Assembly: GCA_041397725.1 (NCBI GenBank)
Contig: JAWKVZ010000002.1
Span: 124,001-188,000 of the forward strand
Origin: JAGRKR01 sp041397725
Lineage (GTDB): Bacteria; Pseudomonadota; Alphaproteobacteria; Rhizobiales; Hyphomicrobiaceae
DNA: 64,000 nt
Direction: 5' to 3'
The stretch's first letter is position 1; the number at the start of each line of letters is the position of its first letter. The position numbers and the translations under genes are program-made. This document shows positions 42,777 through 52,511 of this stretch, one piece after another. Below the pieces are notes generated by a model. It was not told the origin of the DNA and searched no databases. It saw only the letters and a program-made list of their open reading frames with translations.

Positions 42777-42864
42777 TTCGTAGTGGCGCAGGGCTTGCCG
42801 CCACGCTTTCGACATGGAACGTTGCTCAGATTGCCGGCAAACCCGCCGCCTGAGGACGTATCCG

Positions 42865-45800
42865 ATGATGTCTGCCCGACTGTCCGTCACCACGCTGGTC
42901 GCCGCTCTGCTGGTCGCGCTCGTCTCGAGCGTCGGCCTCGCGCAGGAGCAGCCATTCGTCCACCGGGACACCGAGCGTGCGGCCGATAGATACGAGGCCT
43001 ACCTCAAGGAAAGCTGGAAGCCGGGCGACCGGCGCGCCGAGGATCTGCTGCGCGAAGGCAAGCAACGTCTCGCCGGGGGGGATGCCCGGGCCGCGACCCA
43101 GTCGCTGGCCAGGGCCGTGGTCGCCGACCGGCGGAATGCCGCAGCCTGGGCCGAGTTGGCGCGTGCACTTCTGGCCATCACGCCCAACCCGAAGAGTTCC
43201 GAGCGCTACGAGCTGCCGACCAACGGCAGCGCCGCCGCCTACCGCGCCTATCAGGTGGCGACAGGCAAGGCGGAGAAGGCAGAAGCGCTGGTTCTCCTCT
43301 CCGAGGCCCTGAAGCGCCGGTCGTTCTGGCGCCCCGCCATCGACGCCCTCAAGACCAGCCTCGCCTTGCACGAGCGATCCGACGTGCGGGCGGCCTACGA
43401 GAAGCTGCGCGCGGAGCGCGGCTTTCGCATTGCCGATTACAAGATCGACTCCGACGCCGCCGAGCCGAGGCTGTGCATCCGCTTCTCCGAGCGGCTGGCG
43501 ACCAGCGTCGCCGATTTCGCGAAGTTCATCTCGGTCGATGGCCGTGATCCCCAAGGTGTCACCGCCGAGGCGAGCCAGATCTGCGTGGAAGGCCTGAAGC
43601 ACGGACAGCGCTATGAGGTGCTGGTGCGGGCGGGCCTGCCGTCGAGCGTCGGTGAAGCGCTGCCGAAGAGCGCGCCGCTCGCCGTCTATGTCCGCGACCG
43701 CTCGGCGAGCGTTCGCTTCACGGGCCGCAGCTACGTGCTGCCGAACCGTGGCCAGCAGGGCATTCCGGTCGTCACGGTCAATACCGACCGTCTGGCCGTG
43801 CGCCTCTTCCGCATCGGCGACCGCGGCGTCGCGGGCGCATTGCAGGGCGGCAATTTCCAGGGCCAGCTCTCGCGCTATCAACTCGAGGAGCTCAAGGATC
43901 GCAGCGCCTCGCTGATCTACAGCGGCGAGATGGCGACGCGCATCGATCTCAACAAGGAAGTGAGCACCGCGTTCCCGCTGAGCGTGGCCGTGCCGAAGCT
44001 CGGCCCCGGGCTCTACGTCATGGTCGCCGAACCGGTCGCCGGCAAGCGTGACGAGACGCTCGCCACGCAGTGGTTCGTCGTCTCTGACCTCGGCCTCACC
44101 TCGTTCTCGGGCGCCGACGGCATCCACGTGTTCGTGCGGTCGCTGGCAACGGCGGAGCCACGCGCCGTCGTCGATGTCCGCCTCGTCGCCCGCAACAACG
44201 AGGTCCTGGCGGAGGGCAAGACCGATGCCCGTGGCTACGTTCGCTTCGATGCGGGCTTGCGCCGTGGCGAAGGCGGCCTGGCGCCGGCCATTCTGGTGGC
44301 CGAAGGCGGCGGCGGCGACTACGCCTTCCTCGATCTCAGCGCGGCAGGGTTCGATCTGACGGATCGCGGCGTCAAGGGACGCGAGACGCCCGGTGCCGTC
44401 GACGGCTACATCTACAGCGAGCGCGGCATCTATCGGCCGGGCGAGACGGCGCACCTGACGGCGCTCGTGCGCGACCGCGCCGGCGTGGCGGTGACGAGCC
44501 TGCCGGTGACGCTCATCGTGACCCGGCCGGACGGCGTCGAGCATATGCGCGTCGTGCTGGCGGACCAGGGCAACGGCGGCCGCACCCATGCGCTGAGGCT
44601 GGCGACGTCCGCCATGACCGGAACGTGGCGGGCCAAGGTCTACACCGATCCGAAGGCGGCGCCGGTGGCGCAGGTCGCCTTCCTGGTCGAGGATTTCGTG
44701 CCCGAGCGGCTGGCGCTGGAACTGGCGGCGAAGACGCCGGCCTTCGTGACGGGCGAGCCGGGCCGCATCGAGGTCACCGGCCGTTATCTCTACGGTCCCC
44801 CGGCTGCGGGTCTCGCCATCGAGGGGGAGATCGTCGTCAGGCCCGCCAAGGCCGAGGTTCCAGGCTTCGCCGGCTATCGTTTCGGCCAGGACGGCGAGCG
44901 CGTCCAGCCCGTCCGCGCTGCACTGCAAGGGCTCGGCGCCACGGATGCCAACGGCAAGGCGCAACTCGCCGTGAAGCTGCCGGCGGTGCCGCGCACGGAC
45001 AGGCCGCTCGAGGCCCAGGTGATCGTCAAGTTGCGTGAGCCCGGCGGCCGCACCATCGAGCGCAGCCTCGTCGTGCCGGTCGATCTCCGCCAGCCGCGGA
45101 TCGGCATCAAGCCCCTGTTCAAGGGCAATGCGCTCGGCGACGGCGAGACGGCGGCCTTCGACGTCGTCATGCTCGGCGCCAACGGCAGGGCGCAGCCAGC
45201 GCCGAAGCTCACCTGGGAGCTCCTGCGCATTCATCAGAGCTATCAGTGGTACAAGCGCAACGGCAGTTGGGCGTACGAGGCCGTGACGTTCACGCGGCGC
45301 GTGGCGTCCGGCGAGACCAGTGCGCGCGACGGCCTGCCGGGCCGCATCGCCGCCAAGCTCGCGACCGGCCGCTATCGCCTGGAGGTGACGACCGGCGCTG
45401 CCGGCGGTCCGGTGGCCAGCCTCGGCTTCACGTCGGGCTGGTGGGCGAGCGAGACCGCCGATAGCCCGGAGATGCTCGACGTCGCACTGGACAAGGCGAC
45501 CTACAAGCCGGGCGACACGGCGCAATTGACGATCGCCTCGAAGGACGGCGGCAAGGCGCTCATCGCGGTGATGCGCGAAGGCCTGCTCGCCATGAAGCAG
45601 GTCGACATAAAGCCCGGCAGCAGCAAGGTCTCGTTCGAGATCGGGCGGGAGTGGATGCCGGGCGCCTATGTGGCGGCGTTCCTCTACCGGCCCATGGACG
45701 AGCGCGCCAAGCGCATGCCGGGCCGCTCGCTCGGCGTCCGCTGGCTCGGGCTCGACAAGGCCGACCGCACACTCGACGTGAAGCTGACGCTGCCGGCCAA

Positions 45801-48126
45801 GATCGGCTCGGCCAGCACACTCAAGGTGCCGGTCAAGCTGGTCGGTCTGAAGCCCGGCGAGAGCGCGCATGTGACGGTGGCGGCGGTGGACGTCGGCATC
45901 CTCGCCCTGACGCGCTTCAAGTCGCCGGCTCCGGAAGAGTGGTTCTATGCACAGCGCCGCCTCGGTGCCGAGGTGCGTGATCTCTATGGGCGCCTCATCG
46001 ACGGCATGCGCGCCGATCGTGGTCTTCTGCGCTCGGGCGGTGACGGCCCCGACGGCATGTCCATGCAGGGCAGTCCGCCGGTCGAGGCGCCGCTTGCGTT
46101 GTTCTCTGGCGTCCTCAAGGCGGCTGCCGACGGCACGGTCACAGCCTCGTTCGATCTGCCGGATTTCAACGGCAAGGTGCGCGTGATGGCCGTGGCCTGG
46201 ACCGCCGACAAGCTCGGGCATGCCGAGGGCGAGGTGATCGTGCGTGACGCGGTTGCCGTGCTGGCGTCCGGTCCGCGCTTCCTGACACTCGGCGACGAGG
46301 CCCGCCTGCAGATCGACGTGCACAACGTCGAAGGCCCGGTCGGCAGCTACCGTGTCGGCGTCGGCGTGACGCCGAGCGAGGGCGGCGCGCGCCGCGAGGT
46401 CGGCGATCGCACGCTCGCCCTCAAGGTCGGCGAGCGCCGTCCGGCCGAGCTCACCATCAAGGCGGATTCGCTCGGTCTCAGGGTCTACGATGTGTCCGTC
46501 ACCGGCCCCGGCGGCGTTTCGGTCAAGCGCAAGCTCACCTTCGACGTCAAGCCGCCCGCCAGCGATGTGCGCCGCGTGACGCAGCAGCGTCTGCAACCCG
46601 GCAGCCGCCTGACGATCGGCTCGGACCTCATGTCCGACTTCATCGTGGGACGCTCGCGGGCGACCGTGACCGTGGGGCCGACGGCGCGTTTCGATGTCGC
46701 CGGTCTGCTTCTCGCGCTCGATCGCTATCCCTACGGCTGCGCGGAGCAGACCGTGTCGCGCGCCCTGCCGCTGCTTTACGCCAACTCGGTGGCGACGCAG
46801 ATCGGCATCGCGACCGATCTCGAGGCACGTCAGCGTGTCGCCAAGGCCATCGAGCGGCTGTTCGAGATGCAGGACAGCTCGGGCGCTTTCGGCGTCTGGG
46901 GACCGTCCACACCCGATCTCTGGCTGACCGCCTATGTCACGGACTTCCTGACCCGGGCGCGTCAGTCGGGTCATCCTGTCCGCGATGCGCCATTCAAGCA
47001 GGCGCTCGACCGCTTGCAGAACGCCGTCAGCTACGCGCAGGACTTCGAGCGTGGCGGCGAGAGCCTCGCCTATGCGCTCTACGTCCTCGCCCGTAACGGC
47101 CGCGCGCCGGTCGGCGAGCTGCGCTACTACAGCGATGCCCGCCTCGATCGCTTCTCGACGGCGCTGGCACAGGCGCAGCTTGGTGCGGCGCTGGCCATGG
47201 TCGGCGATCCCGAGCGGGCGGAGCGGGCTTTCGGCAAGGCGATGCAGCGTCTGGAGAAGACCGATCGCACGGCCTTGCGCGCCGATTACGGCTCGTTCCT
47301 GCGTGACAGCGCGGCCATGCTGACGCTGGTCGCCGAGGCGAAGCTCAGCCGCTCGCCGGCGCCGAGCCTCGTCGATGTCGTCACCAAGGCCTACGCCGAG
47401 AAGGCGCTCTCGCGCTACCCCATGACCTCGACGCAGGAGCAGGCCTGGATGCTGCTGGCGGCACGCGCCCTCACGGACGAGGCGTCGCGCCTCGAGCTCG
47501 AGGTCGACGGGCGGCCGCACAGGGGGGCGCTGCTGCGCTCGTTCTCCGTCACCGCGCTTTCGGCGCGTCCGCTGACCGTCACCAACCGTTCCGCGCGGCC
47601 GACCGACGCCGTCATCTCCGTCATGGGCGCGACGGCCAGGTCCGAGCCCGCCGCGTCCAACGGCCTCGAGATCGAGCGCAGCTACTACACGCTCGATGGG
47701 CGCAAGGTGGACCTCGAGAGCGCGCGCGGCGGTACGGCGACGCTCGGCCAGAACGAGCGGCTCGTCGTCGTCCTGAAGGTGACATCGACAGGCCCCCAGG
47801 GCGGACGCCTGCTGCTCGTCGATCGCTTGCCGGCCGGACTCGAGATCGAGAACCCGCGCCTGGTGGCGAGTGGCGACATCAAGGCGCTCGACTGGCTGAA
47901 GAGCGAGATCGCGCCAGAGCACACGGAGTTCCGAGACGATCGCTTCGTGGCGGCCTTCAACCTGTTCGCCACCCGCAAGACCGCGCCGATGACGGTCGCC
48001 TATATCGTCAGGGCCGTCACTCCCGGAAGCTACGTGCATCCGGCTGCGGCCGTCGAGGACATGTACCGGCCGGAACGGTTCGGTCGCACAGCTTCGGGCC
48101 GGCTCCAGATCACCGCCAGAAAATAG
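42865..48126 (+). CDS. Bacterial alpha-2-macroglobulin with thioester motif
   Basis: A 1753-residue periplasmic protein. A Sec signal peptide (core VTTLVAALLVALVSSV, ending GLAQEQ) is followed by a TPR-like helical part (about 25-190) and many macroglobulin beta domains (for example GYIYSERGIYRPGETAHLTALV). The thioester motif is intact: Cys1292-Ala-Glu-Gln in YPYGCAEQTVSRALPLLY, within an alpha-helical TED domain. The bait region is probably near MSMQGSPP at about 1060. Such proteins trap host or rival proteases. Unlike E. coli YfhM the signal lacks a lipobox, so it would be soluble. It is followed 17 bases later by pbpC, the classic pair. Confidence 0.93.
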   Translation: MMSARLSVTTLVAALLVALVSSVGLAQEQPFVHRDTERAADRYEAYLKESWKPGDRRAEDLLREGKQRLAGGDARAATQSLARAVVADRRNAAAWAELARALLAITPNPKSSERYELPTNGSAAAYRAYQVATGKAEKAEALVLLSEALKRRSFWRPAIDALKTSLALHERSDVRAAYEKLRAERGFRIADYKIDSDAAEPRLCIRFSERLATSVADFAKFISVDGRDPQGVTAEASQICVEGLKHGQRYEVLVRAGLPSSVGEALPKSAPLAVYVRDRSASVRFTGRSYVLPNRGQQGIPVVTVNTDRLAVRLFRIGDRGVAGALQGGNFQGQLSRYQLEELKDRSASLIYSGEMATRIDLNKEVSTAFPLSVAVPKLGPGLYVMVAEPVAGKRDETLATQWFVVSDLGLTSFSGADGIHVFVRSLATAEPRAVVDVRLVARNNEVLAEGKTDARGYVRFDAGLRRGEGGLAPAILVAEGGGGDYAFLDLSAAGFDLTDRGVKGRETPGAVDGYIYSERGIYRPGETAHLTALVRDRAGVAVTSLPVTLIVTRPDGVEHMRVVLADQGNGGRTHALRLATSAMTGTWRAKVYTDPKAAPVAQVAFLVEDFVPERLALELAAKTPAFVTGEPGRIEVTGRYLYGPPAAGLAIEGEIVVRPAKAEVPGFAGYRFGQDGERVQPVRAALQGLGATDANGKAQLAVKLPAVPRTDRPLEAQVIVKLREPGGRTIERSLVVPVDLRQPRIGIKPLFKGNALGDGETAAFDVVMLGANGRAQPAPKLTWELLRIHQSYQWYKRNGSWAYEAVTFTRRVASGETSARDGLPGRIAAKLATGRYRLEVTTGAAGGPVASLGFTSGWWASETADSPEMLDVALDKATYKPGDTAQLTIASKDGGKALIAVMREGLLAMKQVDIKPGSSKVSFEIGREWMPGAYVAAFLYRPMDERAKRMPGRSLGVRWLGLDKADRTLDVKLTLPAKIGSASTLKVPVKLVGLKPGESAHVTVAAVDVGILALTRFKSPAPEEWFYAQRRLGAEVRDLYGRLIDGMRADRGLLRSGGDGPDGMSMQGSPPVEAPLALFSGVLKAAADGTVTASFDLPDFNGKVRVMAVAWTADKLGHAEGEVIVRDAVAVLASGPRFLTLGDEARLQIDVHNVEGPVGSYRVGVGVTPSEGGARREVGDRTLALKVGERRPAELTIKADSLGLRVYDVSVTGPGGVSVKRKLTFDVKPPASDVRRVTQQRLQPGSRLTIGSDLMSDFIVGRSRATVTVGPTARFDVAGLLLALDRYPYGCAEQTVSRALPLLYANSVATQIGIATDLEARQRVAKAIERLFEMQDSSGAFGVWGPSTPDLWLTAYVTDFLTRARQSGHPVRDAPFKQALDRLQNAVSYAQDFERGGESLAYALYVLARNGRAPVGELRYYSDARLDRFSTALAQAQLGAALAMVGDPERAERAFGKAMQRLEKTDRTALRADYGSFLRDSAAMLTLVAEAKLSRSPAPSLVDVVTKAYAEKALSRYPMTSTQEQAWMLLAARALTDEASRLELEVDGRPHRGALLRSFSVTALSARPLTVTNRSARPTDAVISVMGATARSEPAASNGLEIERSYYTLDGRKVDLESARGGTATLGQNERLVVVLKVTSTGPQGGRLLLVDRLPAGLEIENPRLVASGDIKALDWLKSEIAPEHTEFRDDRFVAAFNLFATRKTAPMTVAYIVRAVTPGSYVHPAAAVEDMYRPERFGRTASGRLQITARK

Positions 48127-48143
48127 GGTGGGGATGACGAGCC

Positions 48144-50300
48144 ATGCGGTCCGAGGGTAGAGGTGGGACGGCAACGTGCCGCGGAGCACCAAGGGCGAGA
48201 ACCCTACTCCGCGGCACACTCTGGACAGGGCTCGCCCTGACCGTCGCCGCTTGCCTTGCGCTCGCGACCGTGACCTATCGGGCTGCACGCAGCCTGCCAC
48301 CGCTCGATCTCGCCGCGGCAGAGAGCGTCTCCGTCACCGTGCTCGACCGCAAGGGGCGGCTGCTCCGCGCCTTCACCTCCGAGAATGGCCGCTGGCGCCT
48401 GCCGGTCGCCGTCGGCGAGGTCGATCCGCGCTATCTGGCCATGCTGCTTGCCTACGAGGACCGCCGGTTCTATCGCCACGGCGGCGTCGATGCCGTGGCG
48501 GTGATGCGGGCGGCCTACCAGCTCGTCGCCAATGTGCGAGTGGTCTCCGGTAGCTCGACCCTGACCATGCAGCTCGCACGGCTGCTCGACGGCCGTCACG
48601 AGCGCAGCCTGACCGGCAAGATCGCGCAGATGCTGTCCGCACGCGCGCTCGAGCAGCGGCTGTCCAAGACCGACATTCTCCGTCTCTATCTCCAGCATGC
48701 GCCGTTCGGAGGCAATCTGGAAGGCGTTCGCGCGGCCTCGCTCGCCTACTTCGGCAAGGAGCCCCGTCGCCTCTCCATCGGCGAGGCGGCGCTGCTGGTC
48801 GCCCTGCCGCAGTCGCCCGAGAGCCGGCGTCCGGATCGCAGCGCCGAGCGCGCCCGGCATGCGCGTGACCGCGTGCTCGACCGCATGGTGGCGCGAGGCG
48901 TCATCACGGCCGTCGAGGCCAAGCGAGCCAAGAACGAGCATGTCGCGGGCATTCGCCGGGCCTTTCCACTGTTGGCGCCGCATCTCGCCGAGGCAGAGAT
49001 CCTGCGGCGTCCGCAACGCACCGTTCATCGTCTGACCATCGACCGCGATCTCCAGCAGAGCCTCGAGCAGCTCGCCAGGGATCACGCCCGCGCCCAGGGC
49101 AGCAAGCTGTCGGCGGCGCTTCTCGCAGTGGCGCACGAGAGCGGCGAGATCCTGGCCTATGTCGGCTCGGCCGACTACCTCGACGAGGCGCGCCTCGGCG
49201 CCATCGACATGGTGCAGGCCGTGCGCTCGCCCGGCTCCACCTTGAAGCCCTTCGTCTACGGCCTGGCCTTCGAGGCGGGGCTGGCGCATCCCGAGACGTT
49301 GATCGAGGACCGCCCGGTTCGCTTCGGGACCTATGCGCCGCGGAACTTCGACGACGATTTTCACGGCACGGTGACGATCCGCGCGGCGCTGGCGGGCTCG
49401 CTCAACATTCCCGCCGTGAAGCTGCTCGATGCGGTCGGACCCGGGCGCCTCGTCGGCCGCCTGCGCCGGCTCGGAACGCTCGCCGCGCTGCCGGCCGACG
49501 CGGAGCCGTCCCTGGCGATAGCTCTCGGCGGCATCGGCCTCAGGATGAGCGATCTTGCCACGCTCTATGCCAGCCTCGCCTCGCGCGGCGATCCGGTCGA
49601 GCTGCGCCACCTCCTGGCAGCGGCGCCGCGGCGCCGCGCGCCCTTGCCGATGGTCGAGCTCGTGCGCCGCCGTCTCCTCAGTCACCGCGCCGCCTGGTAC
49701 GTGACGGACATCCTGAAGGACGCGCCGCCGCCGGCAAGCGCCCGTTCCGGCCGGATCGCCTACAAGACCGGCACCTCCTACGGCTACCGCGATGCCTGGG
49801 CGGCGGGCTTCGACGGCCGCCATACCATCGTCGCCTGGGTCGGCCGGCCGGATGGCAGCTCGACGCCGGGGCTCTCCGGACGGACGTTGGCCGCGCCGCT
49901 GCTGTTCGACGCCTTCGCTCGCGCGGCGGAGCGCCGCGCACCCCTGCCGACGCGACCGCGCGGCGTCATCGTTGCGCGCGGTGCCGATCTGCCGCCGCCG
50001 CTCCGCCGCTTCGAGCGCGGACGCGATGCGGCCGGGCCATTCCTCGTCTCGCCGCTGCAGATCGCCTTCCCGCCGGATCGCGCCGAGGTGGAAGTCGAGA
50101 CGGGTGCGGACGCGGCCCCGGTCATCCTCAAGGCCGAGGGTGGCACCCTGCCCCTGCGCTGGCTGATCGACGGCCAGCCGATCAATTCGGCGCCGCATCG
50201 CCGCGACGTGGAATGGCAGCCGACGGGCCGCGGCTTCGCGCGCCTGACGGTGATCGACGCCAACGGGCTGAGCGACCGTGTCACCATCCGCCTGCGCTGA
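48144..50300 (+). CDS. pbpC: Penicillin-binding protein 1C
   Basis: A 718-residue bifunctional peptidoglycan synthase with one N-terminal membrane helix (about 24-46). The glycosyltransferase domain has AYEDRRFYRHGGVD with the catalytic Glu, and GSSTLTMQLARLL. The transpeptidase domain has Ser in SPGSTLKPF, SLN, and KTGTSYG. A C-terminal BiPBP domain (PLRWLIDGQPI) is present, as in PBP1c. It polymerises glycan strands and is coupled to the macroglobulin upstream; together they are thought to guard and repair the wall after protease or envelope attack. The next gene overlaps its end by 23 bases. Confidence 0.94.
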   Translation: MRSEGRGGTATCRGAPRARTLLRGTLWTGLALTVAACLALATVTYRAARSLPPLDLAAAESVSVTVLDRKGRLLRAFTSENGRWRLPVAVGEVDPRYLAMLLAYEDRRFYRHGGVDAVAVMRAAYQLVANVRVVSGSSTLTMQLARLLDGRHERSLTGKIAQMLSARALEQRLSKTDILRLYLQHAPFGGNLEGVRAASLAYFGKEPRRLSIGEAALLVALPQSPESRRPDRSAERARHARDRVLDRMVARGVITAVEAKRAKNEHVAGIRRAFPLLAPHLAEAEILRRPQRTVHRLTIDRDLQQSLEQLARDHARAQGSKLSAALLAVAHESGEILAYVGSADYLDEARLGAIDMVQAVRSPGSTLKPFVYGLAFEAGLAHPETLIEDRPVRFGTYAPRNFDDDFHGTVTIRAALAGSLNIPAVKLLDAVGPGRLVGRLRRLGTLAALPADAEPSLAIALGGIGLRMSDLATLYASLASRGDPVELRHLLAAAPRRRAPLPMVELVRRRLLSHRAAWYVTDILKDAPPPASARSGRIAYKTGTSYGYRDAWAAGFDGRHTIVAWVGRPDGSSTPGLSGRTLAAPLLFDAFARAAERRAPLPTRPRGVIVARGADLPPPLRRFERGRDAAGPFLVSPLQIAFPPDRAEVEVETGADAAPVILKAEGGTLPLRWLIDGQPINSAPHRRDVEWQPTGRGFARLTVIDANGLSDRVTIRLR

Positions 50301-51405
50301 GCCTTCGCCGAGGTGTCGCGTTCGGCGCTCGCGACTCGCCACGGCGCTGCTGCTCGCCCCCCTCGTGCTACTCCTGGCCGGCGCGCTCGCCGCGTGCCGT
50401 GAGCGCGCCGCGCGCCTGCCGGCGCTCGCCACGTCGCGCGACGGCGTCTCCGTGAGCGGGCTCTCGTCCGGGGCCTACATGGCGAGCCAACTTCATCTCG
50501 CCCACTCCCGCCAGATCACCGGCGTGGCGCTCGTCGCGGGCGGGCCGTGGGGGTGCGCGGAAAGTCTCGCCTCCACCGGCGTGGCGCGGCCGCTCGATGC
50601 CTACCTGATCATCCAGCAGGCCGTCGCAGGCTGCATGCAGCACAAGCTGACGCACCTCGGCATCCCCGACCTGGAGCGGCTGGCGGCGCGGGCGCGGGCC
50701 CTGGCGGCGGCGGGACAGATCGACGATCTGCAAGGTCTGGCGCGGGCCCGCATCTATCTCTTTTCCGGCGGCCGAGATCGTGTGGTCGTGCGCGAGACGG
50801 TCGCCGCCGCAGGCGAGCTGTACCGGCGGCTCGGCGTCGCCGCCGAAGCCATCGCCTTTGTCACGGGCGTGCCTGCCGGCCACGCTTTCGTCACGGAAAA
50901 GGACGGCAGCGCCTGCGAGGCGACGGCCGAGCCCTATATCGCGGCCTGTGGCTACGATCAGGCCGGCGCGGTGCTGGCGCATCTGCTCGGTCCGCTCGCG
51001 CCGCCGTCGACGATTGCCGGCGGGGCCTACGAGACGTTCGATCAGCGCGCGCACGTGGGGGATCGCGACGGGCATGGCCTGGCCGACGTCGGCCTGCTGT
51101 ATGTTCCGCAGAGCTGCCGGACAGAGGCGGGCTGCCGGGTGCACATCGTTCTGCATGGCTGTGGACAGAGCCGGCACACGATCGGCGACGCCTTCACCAC
51201 CACGACGGGCTTTGCCAGATGGGCGGATACCAACCGGCTCGTCCTGCTGTTTCCGCAAGTCAAGCCGAGCCGCGTCAACCCCTATGGCTGCTGGGATTGG
51301 TGGGGATATACGGGGACGGAGTATCTGGCGAAGACGGCCGTGCAGATCGCGGCCTTGCACGGGATGGTGCAGCGGCTGGCCGAGCGCGCCGACGGGAAGC
51401 CGTGA
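50278..51405 (+). CDS. PHB-depolymerase-like lipoprotein esterase
   Basis: A 375-residue protein. The signal sequence ends LAGALAAC with a good lipobox; Cys40 would carry the lipid. Then comes a polyhydroxybutyrate depolymerase-like alpha/beta hydrolase: lipase box Gly-Leu-Ser63-Ser-Gly, Asp in FSGGRDRVV, His in GVPAGHAF, and a C-terminal VLHGCGQS...CWDWWGYTG region. It probably hydrolyses poly- or oligo-3-hydroxybutyrate at the outer membrane or outside. The start is GTG at 50278, inside the end of pbpC, so translation may be coupled. No phasin or PHA synthase is adjacent. Confidence 0.8.
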   Translation: MSPSACAEPSPRCRVRRSRLATALLLAPLVLLLAGALAACRERAARLPALATSRDGVSVSGLSSGAYMASQLHLAHSRQITGVALVAGGPWGCAESLASTGVARPLDAYLIIQQAVAGCMQHKLTHLGIPDLERLAARARALAAAGQIDDLQGLARARIYLFSGGRDRVVVRETVAAAGELYRRLGVAAEAIAFVTGVPAGHAFVTEKDGSACEATAEPYIAACGYDQAGAVLAHLLGPLAPPSTIAGGAYETFDQRAHVGDRDGHGLADVGLLYVPQSCRTEAGCRVHIVLHGCGQSRHTIGDAFTTTTGFARWADTNRLVLLFPQVKPSRVNPYGCWDWWGYTGTEYLAKTAVQIAALHGMVQRLAERADGKP

Positions 51406-51525
51406 ATTTCGTCGAGGTGCGACGAACAAGGGCGTTTTGGTCGCCGCGCCGGGTCTGTAGAGTGACCGCTCAATCCGGAGGCCCGGCATGCGCAGCCCGG
51501 GCGGACCGTGGCATCGGGGGATCGC

Positions 51526-52497
51526 ATGGCCGTATTCGGAGCCAGAACCTGGGCTCAGCGCGTTGACGTCGCCGGCAGCGACCGGCCTCGGCGCCCATGG
51601 CGTATCGAGCGATGGGCGTCGCCGCTGGCGGCGCTGCTGCTCGTTGCTGCCGTGCTGGCGGCCATGCCGGCCGACGATCCGAGACAGGGCGCGGAGACGG
51701 ATCGGCTGGCCTTTGCGCCGGTTCCGGCCGGGGCGGCCGTGGCGCCGCGCGGCGACGTCTTCCTCGGCGCCTATGTCGGCGCACCCTACCATCATCGCAG
51801 CGACGTCAGGCTGAAGGCGCCCGGCAATACCGACGTGACGTTCAAGGACGTCGGCTGGTACGGCGAGCCCTTCAAGCATCCGCTCTACTACGGTGCGCGG
51901 GTGGCGGTGTGGTCGCGGCGCACGCCCTTCGGCACCATGGTGGATTTCACCCACTCCAAGGCGCTCGCCTATCTCGACGAGACGCTTGCGGCAACGGGCA
52001 CCATCGCCGGCAAGCCGGTGCCGGCGCGCACGAAGATCGGCGATCATCTGCGCCGCCTCGAGTTCACGCATGGCCACAACATGCTGACACTCAACGGGCT
52101 CTATCGCCTGCCGAACCTGCATGCGCGCGTCTCGCCCTATGTCGGCCTGGGCGCGGGCGTCTCGCTGCCGCACTCTGAGGTCCAGCGGAAAGATACGCGC
52201 ATCCGCACCTACGAGTATCAGTACACCGGACCGGTCCTGCAGGCGCTGGTCGGCATCGAGCTGCGCGTGCCGGGGATCTCGTACTTCTTCGAGTACAAGT
52301 TCTCGATCGCCCGCTATGAGGTGCCGCTGACGGACGCCGACGGCGACTATCTGCCGGGTGATCTGTGGCGCCAGTTCAAGCGGTGGTGGTCGGGCAAGGC
52401 GCCGGTCGGTGGCTACCTCTGGACCAACCTCGCGAGCCATCAGGTCGTCGGCGGGCTCGGCGTGCGCATCTCGCGTGCTCCCGCCGCGGCACGCTGA
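51526..52497 (+). CDS. LpxQ-like outer-membrane beta-barrel (lipid A oxidase family)
   Basis: A 323-residue protein. A basic N-terminus precedes a hydrophobic stretch (WASPLAALLLVAAVLAAMPA), probably an uncleaved or long signal. The remainder has the alternating pattern of a small beta-barrel: VFLGAYVGAPYHHRSDVRL, FKHPLYYGARVAVW, TMVDFTHSKALA, RLEFTHGHNMLTLNGLYR, RVSPYVGLGAGVSLPH, and a final strand VVGGLGVRIS. This order resembles LpxQ, the Rhizobium outer-membrane enzyme that oxidises the proximal glucosamine of lipid A to 2-aminogluconate, as I recall it. ATG 51526 has GGGGGA before it; a GTG at 51508 is possible. Confidence 0.6.
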   Translation: MAVFGARTWAQRVDVAGSDRPRRPWRIERWASPLAALLLVAAVLAAMPADDPRQGAETDRLAFAPVPAGAAVAPRGDVFLGAYVGAPYHHRSDVRLKAPGNTDVTFKDVGWYGEPFKHPLYYGARVAVWSRRTPFGTMVDFTHSKALAYLDETLAATGTIAGKPVPARTKIGDHLRRLEFTHGHNMLTLNGLYRLPNLHARVSPYVGLGAGVSLPHSEVQRKDTRIRTYEYQYTGPVLQALVGIELRVPGISYFFEYKFSIARYEVPLTDADGDYLPGDLWRQFKRWWSGKAPVGGYLWTNLASHQVVGGLGVRISRAPAAAR

Positions 52498-52511
52498 TCG
52501 CTACGTCGGCG

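Noticed and set aside
42826..48300. A continuous 1824-codon open frame on the minus strand opposite the macroglobulin gene
   Set aside because: It is the mirror of a very GC-rich coding strand. The product is repetitive in Arg, Ala, Gly, Asp and His, has no family resemblance, and ends inside another gene.
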